The notes: a model not told the origin generated them from the sequence alone. A DNA stretch of 64,000 nucleotides from Bacteroidales bacterium (GCA_017541145.1 JAFXZT010000137.1:1-64000); one strand, 5' to 3'; positions 44,101 through 53,453 are shown, counted from the first letter of the stretch. Translations and numbers: made by a program.

Positions 44101-46638
44101 GTTGGTGAAAATGTTAAAATTAATATCCCGACAACCGAAGGTGGACAAGCTTTGGTTTCAATAGAATCCGGCTCAAAAGTGCTTAGAAGTCAATGGATTT
44201 CAACACAAAAAGACAACACCACATTTGAATTCAAAGCAGAAGACAAGATGGAACCTGGCGTATATGTTGTAGTAACATTGTTACAACCTCATGCCCAGAC
44301 AGCCAACGACTTACCGATAAGGATGTACGGTGTGTTACCGATTGATATCGAAAATCCGGCTACAATTCTTAAACCGGAAATTGATATGCCTGATGTAATA
44401 CAAGCCGAGAGCGAAGTTAAGATTACAGTGTCAGAAAAAGACAATAAACCAATGACTTACACTCTTGCTTTGGTAGACGACGGTATTTTGGATCTTACAC
44501 ACTTCAAAACCCCGAATCCGTGGAAAGAATTCTATTCACGTGAGGCTCTCAAAGTGAAAACTTTTGATATGTACGACAATGTTATAGGTGCTTTTGGCGG
44601 CAAAATCGAAAAGATGTTCTCTATCGGTGGTGACGACGAAAATCAAGAAACCGGCAACAAAAAAGCTAATAATTTTGAGACCGTTGTGGCATTCCTCGGA
44701 CCATTCACAACCGATGGCGGCAAGAAAACTCACACCATAAAAATGCCGAAATATATCGGTTCGGTACGAGCAATGGTAGTAGCCGGAAACGACAGAGCTT
44801 ACGGTAACGCTGAAAAGCAAGCTATTGTAAATAAGCCTCTTATGATTTTTGCTACAACACCAAGAGTTTTAAGTACAAACGAGAAATTCAAATTGCCGAT
44901 TACCGTATTTACAGGCAACGACAACATAAAAAATGTCACTGTAAAAATAAAAGCGTCAGACGGTTTCAAGGCTGTAGGCGAAACTACCAAAACTCTTACA
45001 TTCTCGAAAAAAGGCGAGCAGAATCCTACATTTGAACTCGAAACTTCGGACAACAGCGGAATCGGAACTGTGGAAATTACTGCAATTTCCGGCAACGAAC
45101 ATTCTGTTATGACATTGAATGTACAAATCCGCGAACCGAATGTTAAACAGCAACAGACTATTACTAAGGTTGTTGCAGCAGGTGAAACTATCGATTTGGA
45201 TTTTACACCGATTGGAAGAAAAAATACCAATTCGGCGAAAATCAATGTTAGCGGTATTTTACCGATTAATCTTGATTACCATATCGACAACCTTTTGAAC
45301 AATCCGTATGTTTCGCTGGCTCAAATAGTTAACGAAGCATTTCCATTGCTTTACATATCGAAAATTACAGATTTGTCAAACAAAGACAAAGACAAGTACG
45401 AAAACATCATCAGAAATTCAATCAAAGAAATCTACAATTACCAAACTTCGGGAGGCGGATTGAGTTACTGGAGAAACACTTCGTATTCCGACGTAGAACT
45501 TACCAACTATGCAGGACATTTCTTGCTGGAGGCTCAAAAAGCCGGTTATACTGTAAAAACCGATTTTATAAGTAAATGGAAGAAATACCAAAGACTCAAA
45601 GCCGAATCTTGGACTCCTGACAATCGATACAGCTATACAAACCAAGCATACAGGCTCTACACTTTGGCGTTGGCAAATGAGGCTAACAACGGTCAAATGA
45701 ACAGGTTGAAACAACAGAAAAATATCACCGAAGAAGCACAAATTTACCTTGCCGGAGCATACGCTCTCAGCGGCAAAGAATCGATCGGAACAGGTATTAT
45801 CAATCAGTTGAAAAAGACTTATACTACAAACAGTCCGGAAAAACTGATAGTACTTTGCGATCTCAATATTAAAAACGAAGCTTTCAACGCGGCAAAATAT
45901 CTTTCTGACGAACTCAACAGCGAAGATTATTGGGAAACATACGAACGTGAATCTCAATCACTTGTAGCAGTTGGCAAGTATTTTACCAAATATACTCCGG
46001 CATCGCAAGTAAATTGCAGCTACGTAGCAAACGGTAAAACAGAAAATATCAACAGTCAGATGATTTACGTATCCAACAATCTGGATATCAAATCAAACGA
46101 ACCTCAAAGCATAAGCTTTACCAACAAGACGAAAGGTACACTTTACGTAGAAATTGTAAACCAAGGTATACCTGAAGTCGGCAAAGAAAAAGAGGAAAGT
46201 TCAATACTGAAAGCCGAAATAAAATATGTATTTAACGGCAAAGAAATTTCGCCGAAATCGTTACCTCAAGGTACTGAGTTCCAAGCTATTGTAAAGATTA
46301 CGAACCCGACAAACGAATATATGAACAGGTTGGCAATTACCGAAATATTCCCATCAGGCTGGGAAATTAGCAACTCATCCATTTCGTCGAACAGCGACGA
46401 CGACGATGACTATGGCTGGGGTTACAATTCGTCACGCGCACGAATCGACTACACCGACATACGCGACGACAGAAAATACACATATTTCACACTACCGTCC
46501 AAATGTTCAATAGAATTCAGAACCCAATTGGTAGCCGCCTACCAAGGCACTTACTACCTGCCGGGCGTAGTCTGCAACAACCTCGAAAACAGCAAGATAT
46601 TTGTTAAAACCAAAGGAACGATGGTTGAAGTAGAATAA
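41110..46638 (+). CDS. Alpha-2-macroglobulin-like protein lacking the thioester
   Basis: 1842 residues. A single N-terminal membrane helix (7-26), then MG-type beta domains, the hallmark GERGVWRPGDSIHVTFVL near 628, a macroglobulin block (FATTPRVLSTNEKFKLPITVF) and the terpenoid-cyclase-like helical domain. Where thioester members have CxEQ, this protein reads NPYVSLAQ at 1398-1405, so Cys and Glu are lost; it cannot trap proteases covalently. A Cys-rich insert lies at about 458-505. Family members guard the periplasm against proteases or, in Bacteroidota, may take part in envelope integrity. The usual companion pbpC is not adjacent. Confidence 0.85.
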   Translation: MNNKQKIIIAVCSVFVIGLLIIALVNSKPDVNCTNPEFANYISAYTEGTISKNSTIRVILNSELAEKIDKQAKAAEGLIKIYPKVKGSSKFVDDRTIEFTPEQSFSSGKEYVAEFNLGKITEVDKAQKKFVFPFSIIKQDLKVVIEEQVTTDRKTLKFQQIAGSVKTADWEILNNIKNSVSAEYNNKKIDIKWKENDVAEVFNFTIDSIERGESSGNLIIKYDGIKIGSNTKGKKEIKIPGLNEFYVNKIDVTNEPSQFIRISFTDPLKEGQSLKGLINVIDNDSYVEYKIQAEDNSVCIYPSTRKSGEINVTVSSGIENLLGYKTAEDKTYTISFESLKPQVRTVKSGVILPDSENGLVYPFEAVNLKAVDVTIIKVLEKNLLSYVRDYSDYYNNSNLQRTGVPVFRKTIHIADAESEEVQQWNRYYLELSKLINTEPGTIYNIKISFRKSLAVFDCDTCGGGDPCNDEQDIDIKDFDNCDYNYYSIDNSYYESAGWNWENSSNPCYKMYYEPDKFIEQSILASNLGMIAKKGDDKSLTVFVTDLKTARPVNDAIVEIYGYQQQLLEKKTTNSDGKAEFGKLNKAYFAIAKHDKQANYLKLEDGNSLSMSKFNISGNEIRDGLKGYLYGERGVWRPGDSIHVTFVLKEDKTNPLPADYPITFTVDNPRSQQIEKQTVKKNKSNFYVFSFKTDENDVTGNYQAQVTCGNARFYKQLRVENIKPNRLKINTDFNKKELTPSGNIMKISSAWLHGAPASNLKATIQQTLSQSELKFDQWEGYSFGNARSSYFESYPEFVFEGNLDANGNAQTSLTYKNTSSYSRYPSKMKAKFDIKVFEKGGNFSRDYATMDVYPYERYIGIKLPFEENSRYLYVDRKHKVNLAVVDNKGNVDKKQHTLAIKLYKLTWQWWYDANNYVSDYQTTLIDSDTITLTNTGSWEFNVKYPEWGRFMIEVNDLKTNEVSSQIFYMDWPGYFGRSPMMSQGSTIVELSSEKQKYNVGENVKINIPTTEGGQALVSIESGSKVLRSQWISTQKDNTTFEFKAEDKMEPGVYVVVTLLQPHAQTANDLPIRMYGVLPIDIENPATILKPEIDMPDVIQAESEVKITVSEKDNKPMTYTLALVDDGILDLTHFKTPNPWKEFYSREALKVKTFDMYDNVIGAFGGKIEKMFSIGGDDENQETGNKKANNFETVVAFLGPFTTDGGKKTHTIKMPKYIGSVRAMVVAGNDRAYGNAEKQAIVNKPLMIFATTPRVLSTNEKFKLPITVFTGNDNIKNVTVKIKASDGFKAVGETTKTLTFSKKGEQNPTFELETSDNSGIGTVEITAISGNEHSVMTLNVQIREPNVKQQQTITKVVAAGETIDLDFTPIGRKNTNSAKINVSGILPINLDYHIDNLLNNPYVSLAQIVNEAFPLLYISKITDLSNKDKDKYENIIRNSIKEIYNYQTSGGGLSYWRNTSYSDVELTNYAGHFLLEAQKAGYTVKTDFISKWKKYQRLKAESWTPDNRYSYTNQAYRLYTLALANEANNGQMNRLKQQKNITEEAQIYLAGAYALSGKESIGTGIINQLKKTYTTNSPEKLIVLCDLNIKNEAFNAAKYLSDELNSEDYWETYERESQSLVAVGKYFTKYTPASQVNCSYVANGKTENINSQMIYVSNNLDIKSNEPQSISFTNKTKGTLYVEIVNQGIPEVGKEKEESSILKAEIKYVFNGKEISPKSLPQGTEFQAIVKITNPTNEYMNRLAITEIFPSGWEISNSSISSNSDDDDDYGWGYNSSRARIDYTDIRDDRKYTYFTLPSKCSIEFRTQLVAAYQGTYYLPGVVCNNLENSKIFVKTKGTMVEVE

Positions 46639-46648
46639 GAAAATTAAT

Positions 46649-46696
46649 GAAAAGCAATAATAATGAAAAAAAATACTTCAATTATTATTGCTTTTC
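46649..46696 (+). terminator. Hairpin after the macroglobulin-like gene
   Basis: A perfect 16-bp stem GAAAAGCAATAATAAT (46649-46664) with its complement (46681-46696) and a 16-nt loop. The tail TTAAATTTATTTCTT is moderately T-rich. Confidence 0.65.
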
Positions 46697-46738
46697 TTAA
46701 ATTTATTTCTTATAATTGCAAGTTGAAATTATAAAACC

Positions 46739-47311
46739 ATGAAAATCTGTCCAAATTGTAATACGGAATTTGAAACCGGTCATTTTTGCAACAATTGCGG
46801 AGGCGAACTGGTGGATGTTAACAGCAATCAGGAGATAAATCCTATAAACCAAGAAAACGGAGAAACTAAAGGTTACTTCGACTCGGATATATTTGGTCAT
46901 AGGGAAGTTACGATTGCTGAATATCCAAACGATGTAGATGCTAAAGAAACTGAATGTACACCAAATATCTCATTTAATCACGAAAACGGTGTATTTGAAA
47001 TTTCAGGACGATCAATTCCTGAAGACGCCATAAAATTCTATGGTCCGATATTCCGCTGGCTTGACGAATACTCAAAATCGCCGGCTCAAAGCACAAATTT
47101 TTCTTTCAAGATGGGGTATTTCAACACTACTACTTCCAAAATTATTTTGGGAATAGCCCAAAAACTTGAAAAAATAAGCAAAAGCGGTCACGAAGTTCAT
47201 CTTAAATGGTACTACATGGAAGATGACGAAGAAATGGAAGAATATGGCGAAGTTTTGTCAGAATTGCTGAAATTAGATGTACAAATGATTCCGGTAAGTG
47301 AACAATTTTAG
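46739..47311 (+). CDS. Zinc-ribbon/SiaC (DUF1987) fusion protein
   Basis: 190 residues. N-terminal zinc ribbon with Cys pairs C4/C7 and C17/C20. After a 50-residue linker comes the SiaC/DUF1987 domain (about 73-190): FEISGRSIPEDAIKFYGPIFRWLDEY, MGYFNTTTSK (126-134), HEVHLKWYYMEDDEEMEEYGE. In Pseudomonas, SiaC is phosphorylated on a Thr by SiaB and dephosphorylated by the SpoIIE-type phosphatase SiaA, and its unmodified form activates the cyclase SiaD. The Thr run in YFNTTTSK is the likely phosphosite. No siaB or siaD is nearby. The zinc ribbon may bind another protein or nucleic acid, which is an unusual addition. Confidence 0.75.
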   Translation: MKICPNCNTEFETGHFCNNCGGELVDVNSNQEINPINQENGETKGYFDSDIFGHREVTIAEYPNDVDAKETECTPNISFNHENGVFEISGRSIPEDAIKFYGPIFRWLDEYSKSPAQSTNFSFKMGYFNTTTSKIILGIAQKLEKISKSGHEVHLKWYYMEDDEEMEEYGEVLSELLKLDVQMIPVSEQF

Positions 47312-47321
47312 AAAAAACTTT

Positions 47322-48824
47322 TTAATAAACTAAATTTACATATCCGTTTTTCTTGTAAATTTTGTTAGCAGAAGACTTATAACTGATTTGATATATATAT
47401 GTGTCCATCGGACAGAGTTTTCCTTTTCTGTTGGTTCCATCCCACCCTTTGGAAAGCTCTGCGGACTCAAATATATTTTCACCACGTTTATCATAAATCA
47501 CTAATTTGTAATCTTTTAAGAAATCTGCTTTGGGTTTGAATTCCCAATTTTCAGAATTAGTAGACTTGGGATTTAACGCATTCGGAATATAGACAACAGG
47601 CTCTCTGTCAATACAGCTAAATTGAGACCTTGCTTCTACCCCACCCGATGCCGCAACTGCTGATATTTGATAACAAAAACGACCTTCATAAATATCTGAA
47701 TTTGCAATCATATTCGACAACGATTCGGTATACTCCGAATATCTGAAATTTACACTGTTAACTTCTTCCAAATCAGAACCGTCAACAGAGCGGAAAATCT
47801 TATAATTTTCTACACCGTTTTGCCAATACGCAATAGGATTCCAATCCAAAACATTTGTATTTTCCGTTCCTACTGATACTTGCAAAACGATATTATTTGC
47901 CGGATTGGAAAAAGCAATTACTTTTCCGCACTCGTTAATTGCCGCAATTGTATACTCGTAAACTATTGATACATAGGCAGTTTCGTCTACAAAATGATAA
48001 TTATTAAATTCTGTGGAATTCAGCGGAATAGTATCCGTAACAAAAGCGGAATGATTGCTACGAAGCAACAAAAGATGTTTTGTACTTTTTGACTGTGTTA
48101 CATCAATCACAAGCTCCAACGCGTTGTCAGAATTTACTGTCACACAAGAAATTTCGATTTTATCGGGCGCAATTACCTCTTCAGACTTGATTTCAATCAC
48201 CGGTGAATACGCAGATTCTCCGTTCGGCAAAATACATTCTACGGCGAAATTTCTTACAAGCTGAAAATCATCAAACGAAAAACTGCAAATTGTATCTTTT
48301 GTTACAACATATTTTGATGACTTCGGAAACCCGGAATGTAAACAATATGTAACAGACTCAGTGCCGGCGTCATAACTCGAAAAATTGAAGTTAAAAGAAT
48401 TTTCACAATTATCGAAACTTCCTGATAACAAAATAGTTGAAGCTTCGTTTGACATCAAACTGTAAATAGTTTGTCCATTTTGAATTTTATAAGACGAAAT
48501 TCTGTAAAACTCTTTTCTTTCGTAAGGTTTCGCCGAAGTTCCGTACGCATTGGAATTGTCGGTATAAGAAAAAACTGAATTTGATTCGATAACTTCCACA
48601 TTGTTGTAAGTGCCTGAAATTACACCGTTTCCATCCACAATCAAACGCTTAACGATATATCCGTCAACTAGTTCCGGATGTTGCAATTTCCATTTTACTA
48701 CAGGTTTTCCGGAAATGGTATCCACACTGACAGAGGTAATTTCCGGCACTTCCAATGTTTGTGCACCGAGCTGACAAATTGATGTCAACGATAAAACCAA
48801 AATAAAAAATAAGTTTTTCATCAT
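47322..48824 (-). CDS. T9SS cargo-like secreted protein with gliding-type C-terminal domain
   Basis: 500 residues. Signal peptide (cleavage near LGAQ) and FN3-like beta repeats (ITSVSVDTISGKPVVKWKL; ISCVTVNSDNALELVIDV; NVLDWNPIAYWQNGVENYKIFR), then a C-terminal CHU_C/type B domain (VYIPNALNPKSTNSENWEFKP, YKLVIYDKRGENIFESAELSKGWDGTNRKG, DTYIYQISYKS). Such domains route proteins through the type IX secretion system. The start at 48824 overlaps the ABC-transporter stop by 4 nt (ATGA), so the two are translationally coupled. The role of the FN3 part is unknown, possibly adhesion. Confidence 0.85.
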   Translation of the reverse strand: MMKNLFFILVLSLTSICQLGAQTLEVPEITSVSVDTISGKPVVKWKLQHPELVDGYIVKRLIVDGNGVISGTYNNVEVIESNSVFSYTDNSNAYGTSAKPYERKEFYRISSYKIQNGQTIYSLMSNEASTILLSGSFDNCENSFNFNFSSYDAGTESVTYCLHSGFPKSSKYVVTKDTICSFSFDDFQLVRNFAVECILPNGESAYSPVIEIKSEEVIAPDKIEISCVTVNSDNALELVIDVTQSKSTKHLLLLRSNHSAFVTDTIPLNSTEFNNYHFVDETAYVSIVYEYTIAAINECGKVIAFSNPANNIVLQVSVGTENTNVLDWNPIAYWQNGVENYKIFRSVDGSDLEEVNSVNFRYSEYTESLSNMIANSDIYEGRFCYQISAVAASGGVEARSQFSCIDREPVVYIPNALNPKSTNSENWEFKPKADFLKDYKLVIYDKRGENIFESAELSKGWDGTNRKGKLCPMDTYIYQISYKSSANKIYKKNGYVNLVY

Positions 48825-51800
48825 CTCCAAAAACTCCGCTCAAAGAAAGATTTCTTATGTCTGGTTTCAAGACCTTTGTGAAGTAATTTTTGCTCTTCAC
48901 GAGTTTCAATCCTGCCTTTGATATTTCCAATGAAGGTTACAACCTTATTAAACACTCTGTAATACAGCAAGATATACAACACAATTGTTTGAATCCAAAT
49001 CACAATAAAATTCACCCAATATGTCTCAAGAAAATAATCTGAAATACGTTTTCGCGGTGCGTAAAAATGCGCCTGCAAAAACTTATTACGAGGATCAAGA
49101 TAAATTGGGTTGGTCTTTTGGTAAAGTTTATTTTTATATTCAATAACTCTTTCTGTTTCGCGATTATTTGTAACAAAATCACTTAAAGCCTCGTTATGAT
49201 AACGACGTTTCAAATCCAAATACGCAATACGCTGTTCTTCTGTAGCTTGCTGAGCTGCCACGTAATTATCTTTTTCTGAATTTGCGGTTTTGAACTGTTG
49301 CATGTATAATGCACGCAATTTTGAACAATAATCTTTTACTTCTGCTACAATTGCCGGCGTTACCTTGCTCGGATACAGCATATCAATTGAAAATGAAGCT
49401 TTTACAGAAGGATTATCTTCCATTTCAAACTTAAATTCGTTTCTCAAAGTCTCGAAATCGGCTTCAATGGTTTCAGCTTTTGAAGGATCATTTTGATTTC
49501 GTTCGTAATAATCAATCTTGTTTTCCAAAAGTTTCAACCACAAATCCCTCTTAATGAGCGCATTTTGCATTTGCTTTTCGTACGGATACAGCGGACGCTC
49601 GTAATCATTATTGATAAACTGCTCAACAGCAAGACCTTCGTAAGCCCAACGCGCAACAAGCATATCTCCGTAAAACGGAACATTTCCCGGACCCGAAATT
49701 GTCGGATTCAGCTTGTCAAAACTTACCAAAACTCCGGTTAAAGCAATTTGCGGAATTATTAGGAAAGGTATTGTAATATAGATTGTTACGCTTGTTTTGA
49801 AACAATCGGAAATATTCAATCCCATGATATTAGCATTCACCCAAACAGCAAAAAGCATCAGCCAATATTTGAAATACATATCATGAATCTCTAAAACCGA
49901 ATTGCCAATTGCGATAAACGCAAACGACTGATATGCAGAGATAAACAATAATATCACAAGTTTTGACATCAAATAAGCACCCTTGCTGAGATTCAAGAAC
50001 TGCTCACGATTTCTAATCGCCCGATCTTTAATAATTTCCTGCGCACTTACAGTAAGACCTACAAAAAGTCCGACAATAATTGCCATGAAAATATAAACCG
50101 GTAAATTGCAGTTATTCAACAAATTATAACCGTCCAACGCATCTTTTGAAACGTTGCGGTATTTGATGATGTAACTGAGAATCAAGGCTATCAAAGGAGA
50201 TTCCACAAAGTTGATCAACACGTTTTGCTTGTTGGTAAATTTTGCAATAACGTCGCGCTTCATGAAAATCAAAAACTGCTTAAAAAATCCCGGAATTTTG
50301 AAATTAATCTCCGGAAGATGTTTTACTAAAAACGATCTTTTGCGCTCCTTGCTTGCCTCATTTACGTACAATTCATTCCACTCACGGGGACTACGTTTAC
50401 GTTGCTGAGTGGTGTTGCCGGATTCGTCAATTACCCTACTTTCCAAGATATTAAAAATCTGTTCCGGATTTACATTACCGCAAGTAGGACATTCAGAATC
50501 GTTCCAGTTAACTTGTTTAATGCTTGATTTAAAATAAGTTATAGCCTCAACAGGATCACCTTTGTAAACGAGGTAACCGCCATTGTCAAGAATTATAAGG
50601 TCGGAAAACATCTTGAAAATCTCGCTTGACGGCTGATGAATAACCACAAAAACGAGTTTTCCTTTGTAAGTAAGTTCTTTAAGCAAGTCCATGATGTTTT
50701 CGGAATCGCGGGAAGAAAGCCCCGAAGTAGGTTCGTCCAAAAACAAAATCGAAGGCTCACGGATAAGTTCGAGTGCGATGTTAAGACGCTTGCGTTGCCC
50801 ACCGCTAATACGTTTGTTCAACGGACTGCCAACCACCATGTTACGGATTTCGTAAAGTCCCAATGTAACAAGTAGTTTGCAAACGGTACGATAAAGCTTG
50901 AACCTCGAATAATTGTCGAAACACTGTTTTGCAGCGTAATAAAGATTCTGAAATACAGTAAGTTCCTCAATCAAAAAATCGTCTTGAGAAACGTAACCGA
51001 TAAGGCCGTTGAGTTCGCCTTTGTTGTTATGAAGGTCGATACCGTTTACAAGTACTTGACCCTGAGTAGGTTTCTCCGTACCGTTCAAAACACTCAAAAG
51101 CGTGGTTTTACCTGCGCCGGAAGCTCCCATAATTCCAACAAGATTGCCGCCGCGCTCCAAAAAACTCATATTGTAAAGTCCGGTAGTACCGTTTGGAAAT
51201 TTGTAAACGAGCTTGTCAACCTCAAAACTGATACGGGATTTCAGTTTATCGAAATTGTATGCACTTACGATGTCGCTGTAATAAATCGGCTTGAATTTGC
51301 CACCACGCACCGACGAACCGGTAGAAAAAACATGTAAACGATTGATATTCAGACTCTGACCGTTCATCACAAGATCTTTGTCACCTCGCAATACAAAAAC
51401 ATACACATTTACCGAAACAATCTGAAAGACAACAATTTGTCCCGAGAAACCTTCTTTGTAAATGTGTCTTATACGTTCGTGCTGAAAACTGTAATCGTTG
51501 TCAATAAGAAGAATACCGGAAGAATCCGGAATATGATTTTCAGGACTGAAAACAAAGTCAAAAAGAGCTTTGTATTCCACAGGCGCAATATTGAAACATT
51601 CTGCAATGGCCGTTACATAGTCCATTTCCCACGAAGAGATGTCGTCAACATTGTCGCCCCTTACAAAATCCAAAACCCGAACCAAAATCTTAACTCGCTG
51701 TTCCTGAATAAGTTCCTTATTGATTTCCTCGCAAGTATTCAAAATTTTGGTGCTGGCTCTGGCGATAAATTTCATTGGCTCTTTGGCAGAAAGACGTTTG

Positions 51801-51979
51801 TTTCGCAATTCTGCATATCTAGAATTGTACAAATCCATGTACTCGTGTACATGTTTCGGGTTAACCTCATGGCTTAAAAAACCCTCTACAATATTTGTAG
51901 CACACAATTCCGCCCGCTCCTTGGTAGCCGCGATATACGCAAACAAGTGCATCAATGATTTTAAAATTTGTTCACTCAT
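48821..51979 (-). CDS. TerB-like/ABC transporter of ABCG type
   Basis: 1052 residues. N-terminal helical TerB-like region (about 1-130), a beta-rich middle (about 160-250), ABC domain with Walker A MGASGAGKTTLLS near 283, signature ISGGQRKRLNIALEL, Walker B ILFLDEPTSGLSS, a CPTCGN zinc-type pair near 495, and ABC2-type permease helices (about 580-800 and 990-1040). Eye-pigment/ABCG half-transporter order (ATPase before permease). The TerB fold is linked to membrane stress and tellurite resistance proteins, but its part here is unknown. It starts the unit with the T9SS cargo-like protein. Substrate unknown. Confidence 0.85.
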   Translation of the reverse strand: MSEQILKSLMHLFAYIAATKERAELCATNIVEGFLSHEVNPKHVHEYMDLYNSRYAELRNKRLSAKEPMKFIARASTKILNTCEEINKELIQEQRVKILVRVLDFVRGDNVDDISSWEMDYVTAIAECFNIAPVEYKALFDFVFSPENHIPDSSGILLIDNDYSFQHERIRHIYKEGFSGQIVVFQIVSVNVYVFVLRGDKDLVMNGQSLNINRLHVFSTGSSVRGGKFKPIYYSDIVSAYNFDKLKSRISFEVDKLVYKFPNGTTGLYNMSFLERGGNLVGIMGASGAGKTTLLSVLNGTEKPTQGQVLVNGIDLHNNKGELNGLIGYVSQDDFLIEELTVFQNLYYAAKQCFDNYSRFKLYRTVCKLLVTLGLYEIRNMVVGSPLNKRISGGQRKRLNIALELIREPSILFLDEPTSGLSSRDSENIMDLLKELTYKGKLVFVVIHQPSSEIFKMFSDLIILDNGGYLVYKGDPVEAITYFKSSIKQVNWNDSECPTCGNVNPEQIFNILESRVIDESGNTTQQRKRSPREWNELYVNEASKERKRSFLVKHLPEINFKIPGFFKQFLIFMKRDVIAKFTNKQNVLINFVESPLIALILSYIIKYRNVSKDALDGYNLLNNCNLPVYIFMAIIVGLFVGLTVSAQEIIKDRAIRNREQFLNLSKGAYLMSKLVILLFISAYQSFAFIAIGNSVLEIHDMYFKYWLMLFAVWVNANIMGLNISDCFKTSVTIYITIPFLIIPQIALTGVLVSFDKLNPTISGPGNVPFYGDMLVARWAYEGLAVEQFINNDYERPLYPYEKQMQNALIKRDLWLKLLENKIDYYERNQNDPSKAETIEADFETLRNEFKFEMEDNPSVKASFSIDMLYPSKVTPAIVAEVKDYCSKLRALYMQQFKTANSEKDNYVAAQQATEEQRIAYLDLKRRYHNEALSDFVTNNRETERVIEYKNKLYQKTNPIYLDPRNKFLQAHFYAPRKRISDYFLETYWVNFIVIWIQTIVLYILLYYRVFNKVVTFIGNIKGRIETREEQKLLHKGLETRHKKSFFERSFWR

Positions 51980-52067
51980 AAAAGCGGAATTAAAAAATTG
52001 AATACTTTAGTTATTATTTAGTTGTTAAAAAAAAGAAGAAGCTTCTAAAAAAACAGAAATAAAATTT

Positions 52068-52487
52068 CTAATTTTTGAAACCGATTAGCAATATAGCAAA
52101 CCCGCTTGGCGGCGCCATTTCGTCGAGCTGAGCCTCAATAATGCAATCAACCGTAGAATTGAATTTGAAATCCCATAACGGAGTATTTTTTTGATTTTTA
52201 CTACAGAAAAGTTCGTTTCTATCCTTGTCGTAAACAGTAAAAATCAAATTACCATCTTCCAGACCGCTACAAGCAGCAATTCTGTATTGACTTCCGCCAT
52301 AGAAAGTTACATTAAATTCAGCGGTTTCGCCGGCTGAAATAGGTGTTTGGTAAACTTGTCCGTCACTTATATAATCGGATGGAATATGTCGTGCACAAAA
52401 TCTCATAAGAGTATCAGCTTGGGCTCTTGCATCCAACACCGATAACAATGATATTGCAAATATAATTAATGGTAATATCCTTTTCAT
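52068..52487 (-). CDS. Small secreted protein, copy 2 of a duplicated pair
   Basis: 139 residues with a signal peptide (cleavage near ARAQ). It is homologous to the 906-1379 protein: AGETAEFNVTFYGGSQYRIAAC versus EGETVTLARTFLAGQSYKIAVC and a hydrophobic end AILLIGFKN. It lies 42 bp after the second lipoprotein copy, the same order as the first pair. The family is not recognised. Predicted beta-rich and envelope located. Confidence 0.7.
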   Translation of the reverse strand: MKRILPLIIFAISLLSVLDARAQADTLMRFCARHIPSDYISDGQVYQTPISAGETAEFNVTFYGGSQYRIAACSGLEDGNLIFTVYDKDRNELFCSKNQKNTPLWDFKFNSTVDCIIEAQLDEMAPPSGFAILLIGFKN

Positions 52488-52529
52488 TTTTTAAAATTTT
52501 TATCCGGTTTTGCAAAGTTTTTTTATCAG

Positions 52530-53453
52530 CTATTTAACGATGTCCGCACGCAATTTTTCGATTTTTTCGGTAATAGCTTTTACCTGAGTTTTATCCAAAA
52601 TTGCTTGCGATTCACTATTGATTATTGTCAATTTTTTTTCTTCATCGGTTTGAGCCGGCTTATAAGTATATTTGATTTCAATTTCATCAAATATATTCGC
52701 AATATCGGACAAATTTTCCAAAAAAGAATCATAATCGCTGTTGAGTTTGCCGTAATACGGTCTTAATAGTTCGATCAGATTATTTAAAGGACGTTTTTGT
52801 TGACCGATTATTTCCATGAGATCGGAGTTGATTTCGTCGGTTTTTATCACATGAGTCATCAAATAAAGACCCTCAATCCAACCACCGGCAATTATAAGTG
52901 CTCCAATTTCATTACGGTCGGTATTCATAAGATATGAATCTGACTCTCTGTAAATTACAGATGCAATATACTGCAACGAATCCTTGTCGCCGTTGTTGCG
53001 CTCAATGCGTTTCATGGTAGCATCACTAAAAGAATTCAGGATGCCAAGTTCGGTTGATAAAGCACGGATGGCTCCAAAATAGGCTGCTGCTTCGGGCAAC
53101 TGCTCGTATACATTGATATAGCCCAAATCGGCTCCGTAGATACCTATATTCAACGATTGTTTGAAACTTGTAGTATAATTTTGCCTCAAATTAACATCGT
53201 TTAAGAGTTCCTTGTGAAAAGGAATATCAAGTTTTTTAAACATGTTGGCCAATTGTAAAGGCGACGGCACATTAAACAATCTGTTGTTTACTTTTACAAG
53301 CGCAGATTTGTTCGGATCCAATTGCTGTTCCACTTTGGATGTATCAGCAGCCTCTCCCGTTTTTTTCTCCTGGTTAGCATTGCCAGCACATCCGGCTGAC
53401 AGAAGACTGACCGCTAACACAAAAACATGATATTTTTTTGTCAGTATTCTCAT
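52530..53453 (-). CDS. Lipoprotein, copy 2 of a duplicated pair
   Basis: 307 residues; the signal peptide ends in LLSAGC (lipobox). The mature part is helical. It shares with the 1417-2283 lipoprotein the segment VPSPLQLANM, QSLNIGIYGADLGYINVYEQ, and a central GGWIEGLYLMTHV. A -7 element TATATTTG lies upstream at 53500-53507 on the minus strand, giving a two-gene unit with the small secreted protein. Function is unknown. Confidence 0.75.
   Translation of the reverse strand: MRILTKKYHVFVLAVSLLSAGCAGNANQEKKTGEAADTSKVEQQLDPNKSALVKVNNRLFNVPSPLQLANMFKKLDIPFHKELLNDVNLRQNYTTSFKQSLNIGIYGADLGYINVYEQLPEAAAYFGAIRALSTELGILNSFSDATMKRIERNNGDKDSLQYIASVIYRESDSYLMNTDRNEIGALIIAGGWIEGLYLMTHVIKTDEINSDLMEIIGQQKRPLNNLIELLRPYYGKLNSDYDSFLENLSDIANIFDEIEIKYTYKPAQTDEEKKLTIINSESQAILDKTQVKAITEKIEKLRADIVK

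Noticed and set aside
52039..52048. AGAAGCTTCT palindrome before the ABC-transporter unit as a terminator
   Set aside because: It has no loop and a stem of only 5 bp, so a stable terminator hairpin is unlikely despite the flanking A runs.
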